A model generated the notes under the pieces. That model was not told the DNA's origin. It was given only the letters and a program-made list of their open reading frames with translations, and ran no database searches. The translations under genes were made by a program, and so were the position numbers. Of a DNA stretch of 13,356 nt, positions 5,863-12,342 are shown one piece after another. This stretch comes from VFZS01 sp964353255. Its GTDB lineage: Bacteria > Acidobacteriota > Terriglobia > Bryobacterales > Bryobacteraceae. Numbering within the stretch: position 1 is the first letter of the stretch; each line of letters starts with the position of its first letter. The stretch spans positions 1-13,356 of the forward strand of contig CAYGVJ010000145.1 of assembly GCA_964353255.1 (NCBI GenBank). The letters are read 5' to 3'.

Positions 5863-6615
5863 TTAGGGTGTCCTGACGCAACGAAAGCCGTCGTTGAAGT
5901 CCCGGAACGCAGGCCTCCAGCGGATGCGGTCGGCGCACCGGAAGTAGCCGCGATCGGCGCCGCCCCACGACCCGCCGCGCAACACCCGATACTCACCTGA
6001 ATCCGGCCCCCTAGGATCGATCTGCCGACCTTCGGCGTAAGCCCCGTACCAGTCCTGTACCCACTCCCAGACATTGCCGCGCATGTCGAACAGCCCCCAC
6101 GCATTCGGCTTCTTCTGGCCCACCGCATGCGTCTCGTTGTTGGATGTCATCCACCACCACGCCACTTCGTCCAGATTAACGGCCACGTCCGGCTCTTGCC
6201 CGCCGGCCCGGCAGGCACACTCCCACTCGGCCTCCGTCGGCAGCCGGTACCGGCTGTCCTTCTCCTTCTCGTTGAGCCGTCGCAGAAACTCTTGAACATC
6301 GTTCCAACTAACCTGCTCTACCGGCCGGTCGGGTCCCTTGAAATAGCTGGGATTGCTCCCCATCACCGCTTCCCACTGGCGTTGTGTCACCTCGGTGACC
6401 TGCAAATAGAACCCCTTGCTGAGCGTCACCTCGTGCACCGGCCGCTCGTCGTCGTCGCCAGTCTGGGAGCCCATCTGGAATGAACCCGGCCCGATCCAAA
6501 CGAACTTCATGCCCACCGAATTGGTGAACTCGCGCGGCGGCGATCCCTGCTTCTGACAAACCGCCGCCGCACACCACAGCAGCGCCACCATCACCCACGC
6601 GTGTCTTCTGCCCAT
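5863..6615 (-). CDS. Secreted FGE-like (formylglycine-generating-enzyme fold) protein 2
   Basis: A 250-residue sister of the protein at 4305-5054 with the same signal peptide design (MVALLWCAAAVCQ), the same landmarks (FVWIGPGSFQMGS, RLPTEAEWECACRAGG, NVWEWVQDWYG, RVLRGGS) and the same GFRC ending. The ATG at 6615 is preceded by GGAGCAGG. The reactive Cys pair of true FGEs is again missing (WGGADRGYF in its place), so a ligand-binding or structural role is more likely than sulfatase maturation. Two segments differ strongly from the sister: 154-167 (here WMTSNNETHAVG, closer to the family norm) and 217-242, which has one extra codon. The remainder is mostly identical, so the two arose by recent duplication, including leader and 3' flank. 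Confidence 0.88.
   Translation of the reverse strand: MGRRHAWVMVALLWCAAAVCQKQGSPPREFTNSVGMKFVWIGPGSFQMGSQTGDDDERPVHEVTLSKGFYLQVTEVTQRQWEAVMGSNPSYFKGPDRPVEQVSWNDVQEFLRRLNEKEKDSRYRLPTEAEWECACRAGGQEPDVAVNLDEVAWWWMTSNNETHAVGQKKPNAWGLFDMRGNVWEWVQDWYGAYAEGRQIDPRGPDSGEYRVLRGGSWGGADRGYFRCADRIRWRPAFRDFNDGFRCVRTP
5890..5967 (-). other. Hypervariable C-terminal segment of FGE-like protein 2
   Basis: Codons 217-242, the counterpart of 4332-4406. The variable codons are largely of NNC type (GGC, GGC, GCC, CGC, TAC, GAC, ATC, CGC, GAC), as expected if a template carried AAC codons that were randomised at the two adenines. NNC is also favoured by high GC, so this is only suggestive. An extra GAC codon relative to the sister is not explained by base substitution. 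Confidence 0.5.
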
Positions 6616-6672
6616 CTCACCTGCTCCATCCGGACACTCGCTTCCCGCGGGGCCGGCCTGAAGCCTGGACTG

Positions 6673-6803
6673 TCACCCCCGCTTGACCGCCTGCTGTATC
6701 CGCGCCGGCGTCATCGGCAACCGGAGTAACCTGGCCCCCACCGCATCGTAGATGGCGTTGGCGATCACCGCGCCCATGTTGACGATGGGCGGACGGGCGC
6801 ATC
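6673..6803 (-). pseudogene. XDH-family large-subunit 3' fragment F
   Basis: Minus-strand tail from the active-site segment (RPPIVNMGAVIANAIYDAVG) through ARLLRLPMTPARIQQAVKRG to the shared stop (6673-6675). The Glu of the GCGE motif region is not preserved. Its 5' edge is within about 8 bp of the antitoxin stop codon at 6810. Beyond its stop it shares GACAGTCCAGGCTTCAGGCC with fragment D, so tail plus FGE-like gene were probably duplicated as one unit. Confidence 0.85.
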
Positions 6804-6809
6804 CCCAAG

Positions 6810-7067
6810 CTAGGCACTCCGGCGAGAGACCGTCCGGCGAGGCCGGTGTTTCAGGATGATTCCCGCCAAAGCGCGCAGGGCCTCGTTGGCCTCTCCCGCA
6901 CCCGGAAACACGGCCGCCACATCGGGCTCCAGCACGATCACAATGCTGCCCGCGGCGTAACGCGACGCATACTTGTTGGGTCGGGCCCGACTGAAGTCGT
7001 ACTCCGGAAGGATCTCGTCGATCTCGTCCCCGCCTGCCTCTTGACCTTTACTCTGCGCTCTCTTCAT
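6810..7067 (-). CDS. BrnA-like antitoxin partner of BrnT
   Basis: An 85-residue protein following brnT with a 20-bp overlap (ATG at 7067, brnT stop at 7048-7050). Its EYDFSRARPNKYASRYAAG segment (about 23-41) resembles the segment that opens BrnA-type antitoxins. The rest (SIVIVLEPDVAAVFPGAGEA, NEALRALAGII) reads as a strand and helices like a short ribbon-helix-helix protein, but is not the standard BrnA C-terminus. By analogy with BrnTA it would bind and neutralise BrnT and repress the operon. The last codons abut tail F and may have been altered by that joint. Confidence 0.8.
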   Translation of the reverse strand: MKRAQSKGQEAGGDEIDEILPEYDFSRARPNKYASRYAAGSIVIVLEPDVAAVFPGAGEANEALRALAGIILKHRPRRTVSRRSA

Positions 7068-7332
7068 AGTCTCTACGCTCCCGGCGTGTGGCCAGCCGCG
7101 CGCTGATGAGGCGAACTGCTTCCTGGCGCTCGGCGAACATCACCGCGACAAGCCGCCGCCCTCGCGAGAGCCCCAGCAAGACGAACCGTTCCTCATCCGC
7201 CGAGTGCCGCGGATCACTTGCGATGCGGCCCAGCGGGTCGCCGAACGCGGTCGCCGCCTCCTCGAAGGAGACTCCATGCTTTGCCAGATTCCTCGCCGCC
7301 TTCTGCGGATCCCACTCGAACCTCAGCACCAT
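7048..7332 (-). CDS. brnT: BrnT-family ribonuclease toxin
   Basis: A 94-residue type II toxin of the BrnT family. FEWDPQKAARNLAKHGVSFE (5-24), DPRHSADEERFVLLGLSRG and the closing RLISARLATRRERRDYE are the family hallmarks. BrnT has a RelE-like fold and cleaves RNA; that is family knowledge. The ATG at 7332 has no clear ribosome site, and a perfect TATAAT ends 5 nt before it, so the mRNA may be leaderless. Toxin first, antitoxin second with overlap is the usual BrnTA order. The gene lies directly at the 3' end of the full-length XDH-family gene, whose stop codon (7339-7341) sits inside this promoter. Confidence 0.92.
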   Translation of the reverse strand: MVLRFEWDPQKAARNLAKHGVSFEEAATAFGDPLGRIASDPRHSADEERFVLLGLSRGRRLVAVMFAERQEAVRLISARLATRRERRDYEESAE

Positions 7333-7337
7333 CCGCT

Positions 7338-7343
7338 ATTATA
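7338..7343 (-). promoter_or_regulatory. Perfect -10 box (TATAAT) of the brnT operon
   Basis: TATAAT on the minus strand, 5 nt before the brnT ATG. Transcription would then begin at or within a base or two of the start codon. No consensus -35 is seen 17 nt upstream (GCTCAG). The box overlaps the stop codon of the XDH-family gene, so the promoter came in with the toxin module. Confidence 0.5.
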
Positions 7344-9474
7344 GCCGCGGCCGCGATGAACTGAGCGCCTCCTGTATGCGCCCCGGCGTCATGGGCAGTT
7401 GCAGCAACCTGGCGCCCACCGCGTCGTAGATGGCGTTGGCGATCACGGCGCCCATGTTGACAATCGGCGGCTCGCCGCAGCCGGAAGCGGCCACCTCCGG
7501 GTTGTCAATAAGAATGGTCTCGATCTTGGGCAGCCAGGAGAAGCGCGGGAGCTCGTAGGTGTCGAAGTTGCGCTCGAGGACCTCCCCATCCTTGAAGCGC
7601 ACCTCCTCGGTGAGCGTGTATCCGAGACCCATCATGATGCTGCCTTCGATCTGCTGGCGTGAGCCGTCCGGGCTGACGATCACGCCCTCATCCTGCGCGC
7701 AGACCACCCGCTTGACCTCGACCCGCCCGGTGCTCTTCGTTACCGCCACCTCCGCCATGGTCGCCACGTACGTACCCATGTAGATGGCGCAGGCCACGCC
7801 TACGCCACGTCCGCTGGGCGTCCGCGCCGGCTTCCAGCCAAACTGCTTCGCCGCGGCCTCGAGCACGCGCCGCATGCGCTTGTCGCTCAGATGGCTCAGC
7901 CGGAACTCCACCGGGTCCACGCCCACCTTCGCCGCCAGAATGTCGATGTGCGATTCGCGGGCGAAGGTGTTGGTGTTGACCGAGGGCGCGCGCCACGGCC
8001 CAACCGCGAACGGGTGCAGGCCCGAAGGGTTCCCTCCCTGCCAGCCGCCGGAGGAGACCGTGCGCTGGTGCGGGATGTCGTAAAACTGCCCGGCCTCGCG
8101 GTCCCCGGCGCAGTACACCGCGTAGTCCCAGAGGGCCAGCCTCCCGGCGCCGGTCAGGCCCGCGCGGATCTTCACCACCGCCGCCGGCCGGAAGGTATCG
8201 TAGAAGAACTCCTCGGCGCGGTCGAAGACCACCTGGACAGGCTTGCCGGTTATCTTCGCCAGGCGCGCCGCTTCGATGGCCTGTCGGGATGCGCTCTTCC
8301 CGCCGAAACCGCCGCCCACATAGGGCGTCACCACCCGCACGTCTTGCTGCGGAAGGCCGAGGGCCTGCGCCACCTGCTGTTTCACCGGGAACGGCGTCTG
8401 AGTCGAGGCCCACACGGTGACCTTGCCGTCCTCGATCACCGCGACCGCGGAGTGGGTTTCCAGGGGCGCGTGCGCGACATAGCTATTGAGATACGTCTCC
8501 GCGACGATGGTGGCGGCGAGCTTCTCGCCTTCCGGAAGGCTGCCGCTCTCGGCCACCACCCGGGGTGGCGGCGCCGCCTTGAGCAGGTGGTCGAAGATCG
8601 TCTTGTCGTCCACCGTCGGCTGCGGGGCTACAAACTGCGCCTTGGCCCTGATGAGCTCCAGCGCCTTGTCAGCCAGGTCGCGCCGCTCGTGGAGCACGGC
8701 GATCAGGTCCCCGTCCCTCACCACCCGAGCACCTGGCACCTTCTCGGCGGCGGTCGTGTCCACATCATTCAGGGTCGCGCCGTGCGCCGGCGGCCTCAAG
8801 ATCCGCGCGTGCAGCGTCCCCGGAGGAGCGATGTCGCCGGCGTAGCGGGCCTTGCCGGTGACCTTCTCGAGCGCATCCTTGCGCCGGGGCGATTGCCCAA
8901 CGACGGTGTACGCCGACACGGGCTTCACCGGGACCTTCGCGAGGTGCCGCTCAATGCGCTTCCCCTGAACCAGTTGAGCGTAGCTGACACGCTTGCCCTG
9001 CGCCGACGGGTCGCTGACGACGCCGGCCTTCACCTGGAGCCGCTCCGCGGGCGCCTGGAGATGCTCAGCCGCCATCTGAAGCAGGACCGCCCGCGCCTCG
9101 GCACCCGCCCCCCGCAGGACCGGGCCGAACTGCCGGATGCTGAGGGAGCCGAACGTGCCCATGTCCCAGGGGCAGAGGTCGGTGTCGCCCATGACCATGT
9201 CCACCGCCTCCAGCGCCACGTCCAGCTCCTCGGCGAGGAGCTGCGCCAGCGAGGTCATCGCTCCCTGCCCCAGCTCGACCTTGCCGACCAGGCACGTGAC
9301 CCGGCCATCCGCGCCGATCCGAAGGTACGCGTTGAAATCGGTGGGGTAGCCTTGCCTGACCGGGAGCCGTTCCGGCTCCTGGAAGGCGGCCAGCGGCTCG
9401 ACCGTGAAGAACACGAACAAGCCGGACCCCGCCAGAAAGTCGCGGCGGCTCGTATTCAGCTCGTCTCGCTTCAT
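7339..9474 (-). CDS. XDH-family molybdopterin-binding large subunit (isoquinoline 1-oxidoreductase type)
   Basis: A 711-residue molybdenum hydroxylase large subunit that would hydroxylate an N-heterocycle or aldehyde using water and pass electrons to the 2Fe-2S subunit. The start at 9474 has GGGAGGT 5 nt upstream and opens a Tat signal (SRRDFLAGSGLFVFF), as in periplasmic IorB-type enzymes. Molybdopterin-contact motifs VGGGFGGKSA (about 384) and GRGVGVACAIYMG are present, and GCGEPPIVN (about 661) holds the catalytic Glu. The length fits the family. The usual ending ..ALKRG is replaced by ALSSSRPRL because the brnT module has taken the last few codons. Start overlaps the small-subunit stop (ATGA). 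It is the only complete source of the repeated tails. Substrate cannot be told. Confidence 0.92.
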   Translation of the reverse strand: MKRDELNTSRRDFLAGSGLFVFFTVEPLAAFQEPERLPVRQGYPTDFNAYLRIGADGRVTCLVGKVELGQGAMTSLAQLLAEELDVALEAVDMVMGDTDLCPWDMGTFGSLSIRQFGPVLRGAGAEARAVLLQMAAEHLQAPAERLQVKAGVVSDPSAQGKRVSYAQLVQGKRIERHLAKVPVKPVSAYTVVGQSPRRKDALEKVTGKARYAGDIAPPGTLHARILRPPAHGATLNDVDTTAAEKVPGARVVRDGDLIAVLHERRDLADKALELIRAKAQFVAPQPTVDDKTIFDHLLKAAPPPRVVAESGSLPEGEKLAATIVAETYLNSYVAHAPLETHSAVAVIEDGKVTVWASTQTPFPVKQQVAQALGLPQQDVRVVTPYVGGGFGGKSASRQAIEAARLAKITGKPVQVVFDRAEEFFYDTFRPAAVVKIRAGLTGAGRLALWDYAVYCAGDREAGQFYDIPHQRTVSSGGWQGGNPSGLHPFAVGPWRAPSVNTNTFARESHIDILAAKVGVDPVEFRLSHLSDKRMRRVLEAAAKQFGWKPARTPSGRGVGVACAIYMGTYVATMAEVAVTKSTGRVEVKRVVCAQDEGVIVSPDGSRQQIEGSIMMGLGYTLTEEVRFKDGEVLERNFDTYELPRFSWLPKIETILIDNPEVAASGCGEPPIVNMGAVIANAIYDAVGARLLQLPMTPGRIQEALSSSRPRL

Positions 9475-9950
9475 CGCGCACCTCCCTGCCTGGCGCCGGC
9501 GGCCTCCTGGATGGCGTCCAGGATGCGAACGTGCGAGCCGCAGCGGCACAGGTTGTCGTCCATCTGCCGGATGATCTCAGCGCGCGTTGGCCGCGGCGTC
9601 TTCTGAAGCAGCGCGTAGGCGTTGAGAATCATCCCGGAAGTGCAGTAGGCGCACTGAAAGGCGTGGTGCTTCAGGAACGCCTCCTGAAGCGGGTGGAGCT
9701 TTCCGTCCTGGCTCAGGCCCTCGATGGTCAGCACCTGCTTCCCGGCGACGTCCTTGACTGGGGTCGAGCAGGAGCGGACGGCTTCCTTGCCCACGATGAC
9801 CGTACAGGCGCCGCAGAGGCCGGCGCCGCAGCCGAACTTAGCGCCGGTGAGGCCGAGGTCGTAACGCAGCACCGACAGCAGCATGCGCTCGTCATCGACC
9901 GTCACGCGCGCCGGCTTGCCGTTGAGCGTGAAGGATATCGTTCGCTGCAT
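9471..9950 (-). CDS. XDH-family 2Fe-2S small subunit (IorA type)
   Basis: A 159-residue iron-sulfur subunit that carries electrons from the molybdenum centre. A plant-type 2Fe-2S site is formed by Cys41, Cys46, Cys49 and Cys61 (FGCGAGLCGACTV) and a second by Cys100, Cys103, Cys135 and Cys137 (FQCAYCTSG, NLCRCG). This two-domain arrangement and length are standard for IorA/CoxS-type subunits. It has no signal peptide, so it would travel with the Tat-exported partner. The ATG at 9950 is preceded by AGAGGT. It overlaps the large-subunit start by 4 bp. No FAD subunit gene is near, fitting the two-subunit isoquinoline-oxidoreductase type. Confidence 0.94.
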   Translation of the reverse strand: MQRTISFTLNGKPARVTVDDERMLLSVLRYDLGLTGAKFGCGAGLCGACTVIVGKEAVRSCSTPVKDVAGKQVLTIEGLSQDGKLHPLQEAFLKHHAFQCAYCTSGMILNAYALLQKTPRPTRAEIIRQMDDNLCRCGSHVRILDAIQEAAGARQGGAR

Positions 9951-9993
9951 TCACACACCTCTAGTCTTGCTCCCCGAGCACATCCGGATGACG

Positions 9994-10497
9994 CTACTTC
10001 TTCTTCGGCGGAGGCGCCGGCGCTGGCAAGTCGGAGTTATTGATGTCAGCGACAGCCTTCCAGGCGCCGTCCGGCTGTTTCCTGTAAACCGCCACGTACT
10101 TTCCCTTGTCGTTCACCGGCTTACCCTTGGGATCATTCATGGTCATCGCGTAGGTCCCGGAGCAGTAAGCGAGGTCGCCGCCTCGGGAGACTTCCACTTT
10201 CACCGTCTGGAAACTCAGCGAGAAGCCCGGAGTGGCAAAAAGCGTCTCCGTCCCCTTTCGGATCGCCTCCTTGCCCGTGGCCGTGGGAGTGCCCGGGGCA
10301 AACAACGAGGCATCGTCAGCGTAAAAGGACATGAAACGTTCCACGTCCTTTGCCGCCGCGGCTTTCGCCCATTCAGTTTCAGTCTCGCGAATGACCTGCT
10401 CATCCGCGGCGCGGGTATCGGGGGGCGGTGGCGTGGCGCAACCCCACATGAAGCTGAGCAGCGCGACGCTGCCTGCCAGCATGGCAAAACGAGTCAT
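9994..10497 (-). CDS. SnoaL/DUF4440-like putative lipoprotein, copy 2
   Basis: A 167-residue exported protein. The N-terminus MTRFAMLAGSVALLSFMWGC looks like a lipoprotein signal with Cys20 as the likely lipidated residue, though MWGC is an imperfect lipobox. The body fits the DUF4440/SnoaL-like cone fold: an opening helix (ADEQVIRETETEWAKAAAAK), FMSFYADDASLFAPG, GKEAIRKG, and a closing GKYVAVYRKQPDGAWKAVAD. The fold often binds small molecules; no activity can be assigned. It ends in a proline-rich APPPKKK tail shared with its neighbour. GGAGG precedes the ATG. It follows its paralogue by 41 bp and precedes the hydroxylase subunits by 43 bp, so cotranscription is possible. Confidence 0.87.
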   Translation of the reverse strand: MTRFAMLAGSVALLSFMWGCATPPPPDTRAADEQVIRETETEWAKAAAAKDVERFMSFYADDASLFAPGTPTATGKEAIRKGTETLFATPGFSLSFQTVKVEVSRGGDLAYCSGTYAMTMNDPKGKPVNDKGKYVAVYRKQPDGAWKAVADINNSDLPAPAPPPKKK

Positions 10498-10538
10498 AGT
10501 CTTCCTCCTGCTCTCCTGCCGGGCGCACCCGGACGAGG

Positions 10539-11042
10539 TTACTTCTTCTTCGGCGGGGGGGCCGGCGGCGGCAAATCCGAGTTGCCGATGTCAGCGACAA
10601 CCTTCCACTTGCCGTCCGGCTCCTTCCTGTAAACCGCCACGTACTTTCCCTTGTCGGTCAGCGGTTTACCCTTGGGATCGTTCATGGTCACCGTGTTGGT
10701 CCCGTAGGAGTAGGCGAGGTCGCCGCTCCGGGAGACTTCCACCTTCGTTGTCTTGAAGCTGAGCGAGAAGCCCGGAGTGGCAAAAAGCGCATCCGTCGTC
10801 TTTCGGATCGCGTCCTTGCCCGTGACCAAGGGAGCGTTGGGAAAGAACAACGCAGCGTCATCAGCATAAAAGGACACGTAGCGGTCCAGGTCCTTTGCCG
10901 CCGCCGCTTTGTCGGCCTCGACTTCAATCTCGCGAATGGCGCGCTCATCCGCCGCGCGGGTGTCGGGGGGCGGCGGCGTGGCGCAACCCCACATGAAACC
11001 GAGCAGCGCGACGCCGCCTGCCAGCATGGGAAAACGGGTCAT
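10539..11042 (-). CDS. SnoaL/DUF4440-like putative lipoprotein, copy 1
   Basis: A 167-residue paralogue of the next gene downstream (9994-10497), with the same signal (LLGFMWGCATPPPPDT), the same DUF4440-like core (YVSFYADDAALFFPN, GKDAIRKTTDALF, GKYVAVYRKEPDGKWKVVAD) and the same PPPKKK ending. I chose the ATG at 11042 because AAGGAGG lies upstream and it matches the paralogue start; a frame from 11084 would spoil the signal peptide. The two copies match strongly throughout, including the leader, so this is a fairly recent tandem duplication. A small hairpin CCGGG-TGCG-CCCGG lies between the genes without a U run. Confidence 0.87.
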   Translation of the reverse strand: MTRFPMLAGGVALLGFMWGCATPPPPDTRAADERAIREIEVEADKAAAAKDLDRYVSFYADDAALFFPNAPLVTGKDAIRKTTDALFATPGFSLSFKTTKVEVSRSGDLAYSYGTNTVTMNDPKGKPLTDKGKYVAVYRKEPDGKWKVVADIGNSDLPPPAPPPKKK

Positions 11043-11138
11043 CTCCAGCCTCCTTCGCTTTGGCACTTTGCCTCCCACAATCATACACCCGACCCTTTGG
11101 ACTGGAACCCGACCAGCGGCCCCCAGTTGCCCTGGACC

Positions 11139-11561
11139 TCAAGGCGTGCCAGCGGGCGACTGAATCCCGAAGGCCGCGTGGTATTTCCGGGGGAGCTTCG
11201 CCGGCTTCATCTCGCGGGTGCAGAAAACGTGCTTGGTCTGGCCGGTGGCCAGCAGGCGCGCGTCCTCGGCCCGCCGGATCTCATATCCGAACCTCAGCAG
11301 GCGCGGATTGGCGGCTTCGAGCCAGACCTTAACGATCACTTCATCGTCGAAGCGCGCCGGCGAGAGATGGCGGCAGTGCGTCTCCACGACCGTCAGCAGG
11401 AGGTTCTCCTCCCGCTCCAGGTCCCGGTAATTGCAGCCCACCGATTTGCAGTACTCTATCCGGGCCAGCTCCATCCAAACCAGGAACACGGCGTGGTGGA
11501 CCACGCCCATCTGATCGGTCTCCGCGTAGCGGGCGCGCAGGCGGGTTTCGTGTGCGTGCAC
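11139..11561 (-). CDS. YbgC-type acyl-CoA thioesterase (4HBT hot-dog fold)
   Basis: A 140-residue single hot-dog-fold protein. YAETDQMGVVHHAVFLVWME (12-31) is the 4-hydroxybenzoyl-CoA thioesterase signature, with Asp16 as the expected catalytic residue, followed by R34 in ELARIEY. It would hydrolyse short or aromatic acyl-CoA thioesters in the cytoplasm. The start is GTG at 11561; no ATG fits the frame. There is no ribosome site, but a TACAAT box (11570-11575) lies 8 nt upstream, so a leaderless transcript is possible. It is divergent from the molybdopterin synthase gene across 64 bp. Confidence 0.9.
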   Translation of the reverse strand: MHAHETRLRARYAETDQMGVVHHAVFLVWMELARIEYCKSVGCNYRDLEREENLLLTVVETHCRHLSPARFDDEVIVKVWLEAANPRLLRFGYEIRRAEDARLLATGQTKHVFCTREMKPAKLPRKYHAAFGIQSPAGTP

Positions 11562-11625
11562 AGCCGTCCATTGTACCTGAGCGCAACTCCATGGCCGCCG
11601 GGAGCGTCTGATAGGATGGCTCTAG

Positions 11626-12342
11626 GTGCGGGTCCAGGTCCTGTTTTTCGGCGTGCTGAAAGATGTCCTCGGCCGGGCGGAAGAGGTCATGGAAATCGAG
11701 GCCGGGGCGCGCCTGGAGACGGTCTTCGAGTATTACGCCGCCCGCTTCCCCGCCCTGCGGGGGATGGGCGAAAGCGTCCTGGTGGCGCGCAACCAGCGCT
11801 TCGCTCCCCGCACGGCGCCGGTGGAGGACGGCGACGAGGTAGCTTTTCTGCCTCCGGTTAGCGGCGGCTCCGGCCTGTACACCCAGATGGCCGAGGAGCC
11901 GGAGGGCCACTTCTTCGCTTTGACCCGCGAGCCAATCGACGCCGCCGCGCTGCGGGCGCGCCTGGTCCGCTCGGGCGACGGCGCGGCGGTGACCTTCGAG
12001 GGCCTGGCGCGCGACAACACCGGGGGACGGCGGACGCTGCACCTGGAATACGACTGCTATGAGCCCATGGCCCTGGAGGCCCTGGTGGCTATCGGTCGCG
12101 AGCTGGCGCGCTTGCACCCCATCGGCCGCATTGGCATCGTCCACCGCGTCGGGCGGGTCGAGGTGGGCGAGACCATCGTGGCCGTCGTCGTTACCGCGCC
12201 GCATCGCCGGCCCGCCTTCGAGGCCGCCTCAGAAGCCATCGACCGGCTCAAGCGCACCGTCCCGATCTGGAAGAAAGAACACTTCGTGGACGGGGAAGCG
12301 TGGGTAGAAGGCCAGTGGGACAGGTCAGCGGTGCGGCCATGA
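11626..12342 (+). CDS. MoaD-MoaE fusion, molybdopterin synthase
   Basis: A 238-residue fusion of both molybdopterin synthase subunits, which adds two sulfurs to cyclic pyranopterin monophosphate. Residues 1-81 are MoaD (ubiquitin-like; VLFFGVLKDVLGR, EDGDEVAFLPPVSGG) and about 95-235 are MoaE (GAAVTFEGLARDNTGG, LEYDCYEPMALEAL, VVVTAPHRRPAFEA, RTVPIWKKEHFVDG with the active-site Lys region). The MoaD Gly-Gly (80-81), which must be a free C-terminus to accept sulfur, is internal here and followed by SGLYTQ, so cleavage after it is expected, as known for the mycobacterial MoaX fusion. The GTG start at 11626 has AGGA about 10 nt upstream. It overlaps the VWFA gene by ATGA. Confidence 0.93.
   Translation: MRVQVLFFGVLKDVLGRAEEVMEIEAGARLETVFEYYAARFPALRGMGESVLVARNQRFAPRTAPVEDGDEVAFLPPVSGGSGLYTQMAEEPEGHFFALTREPIDAAALRARLVRSGDGAAVTFEGLARDNTGGRRTLHLEYDCYEPMALEALVAIGRELARLHPIGRIGIVHRVGRVEVGETIVAVVVTAPHRRPAFEAASEAIDRLKRTVPIWKKEHFVDGEAWVEGQWDRSAVRP

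Noticed and set aside
4305..6615. Calling the FGE-like proteins functional sulfatase maturases
   Set aside because: The reactive cysteine pair is missing in both and the proteins carry secretion signals.
1026..7400. CRISPR array as an explanation for the repeats
   Set aside because: Repeats are coding gene tails of 78 to 307 bp with gene-sized intervals, not short repeats with uniform spacers, and no cas gene is present.
7891..9606. Long plus-strand open frame of 571 codons opposite the hydroxylase genes
   Set aside because: It is antisense to two well-supported genes, has low-complexity Arg/Gly/Leu-rich composition and no domain; GC-rich third positions make such frames common.
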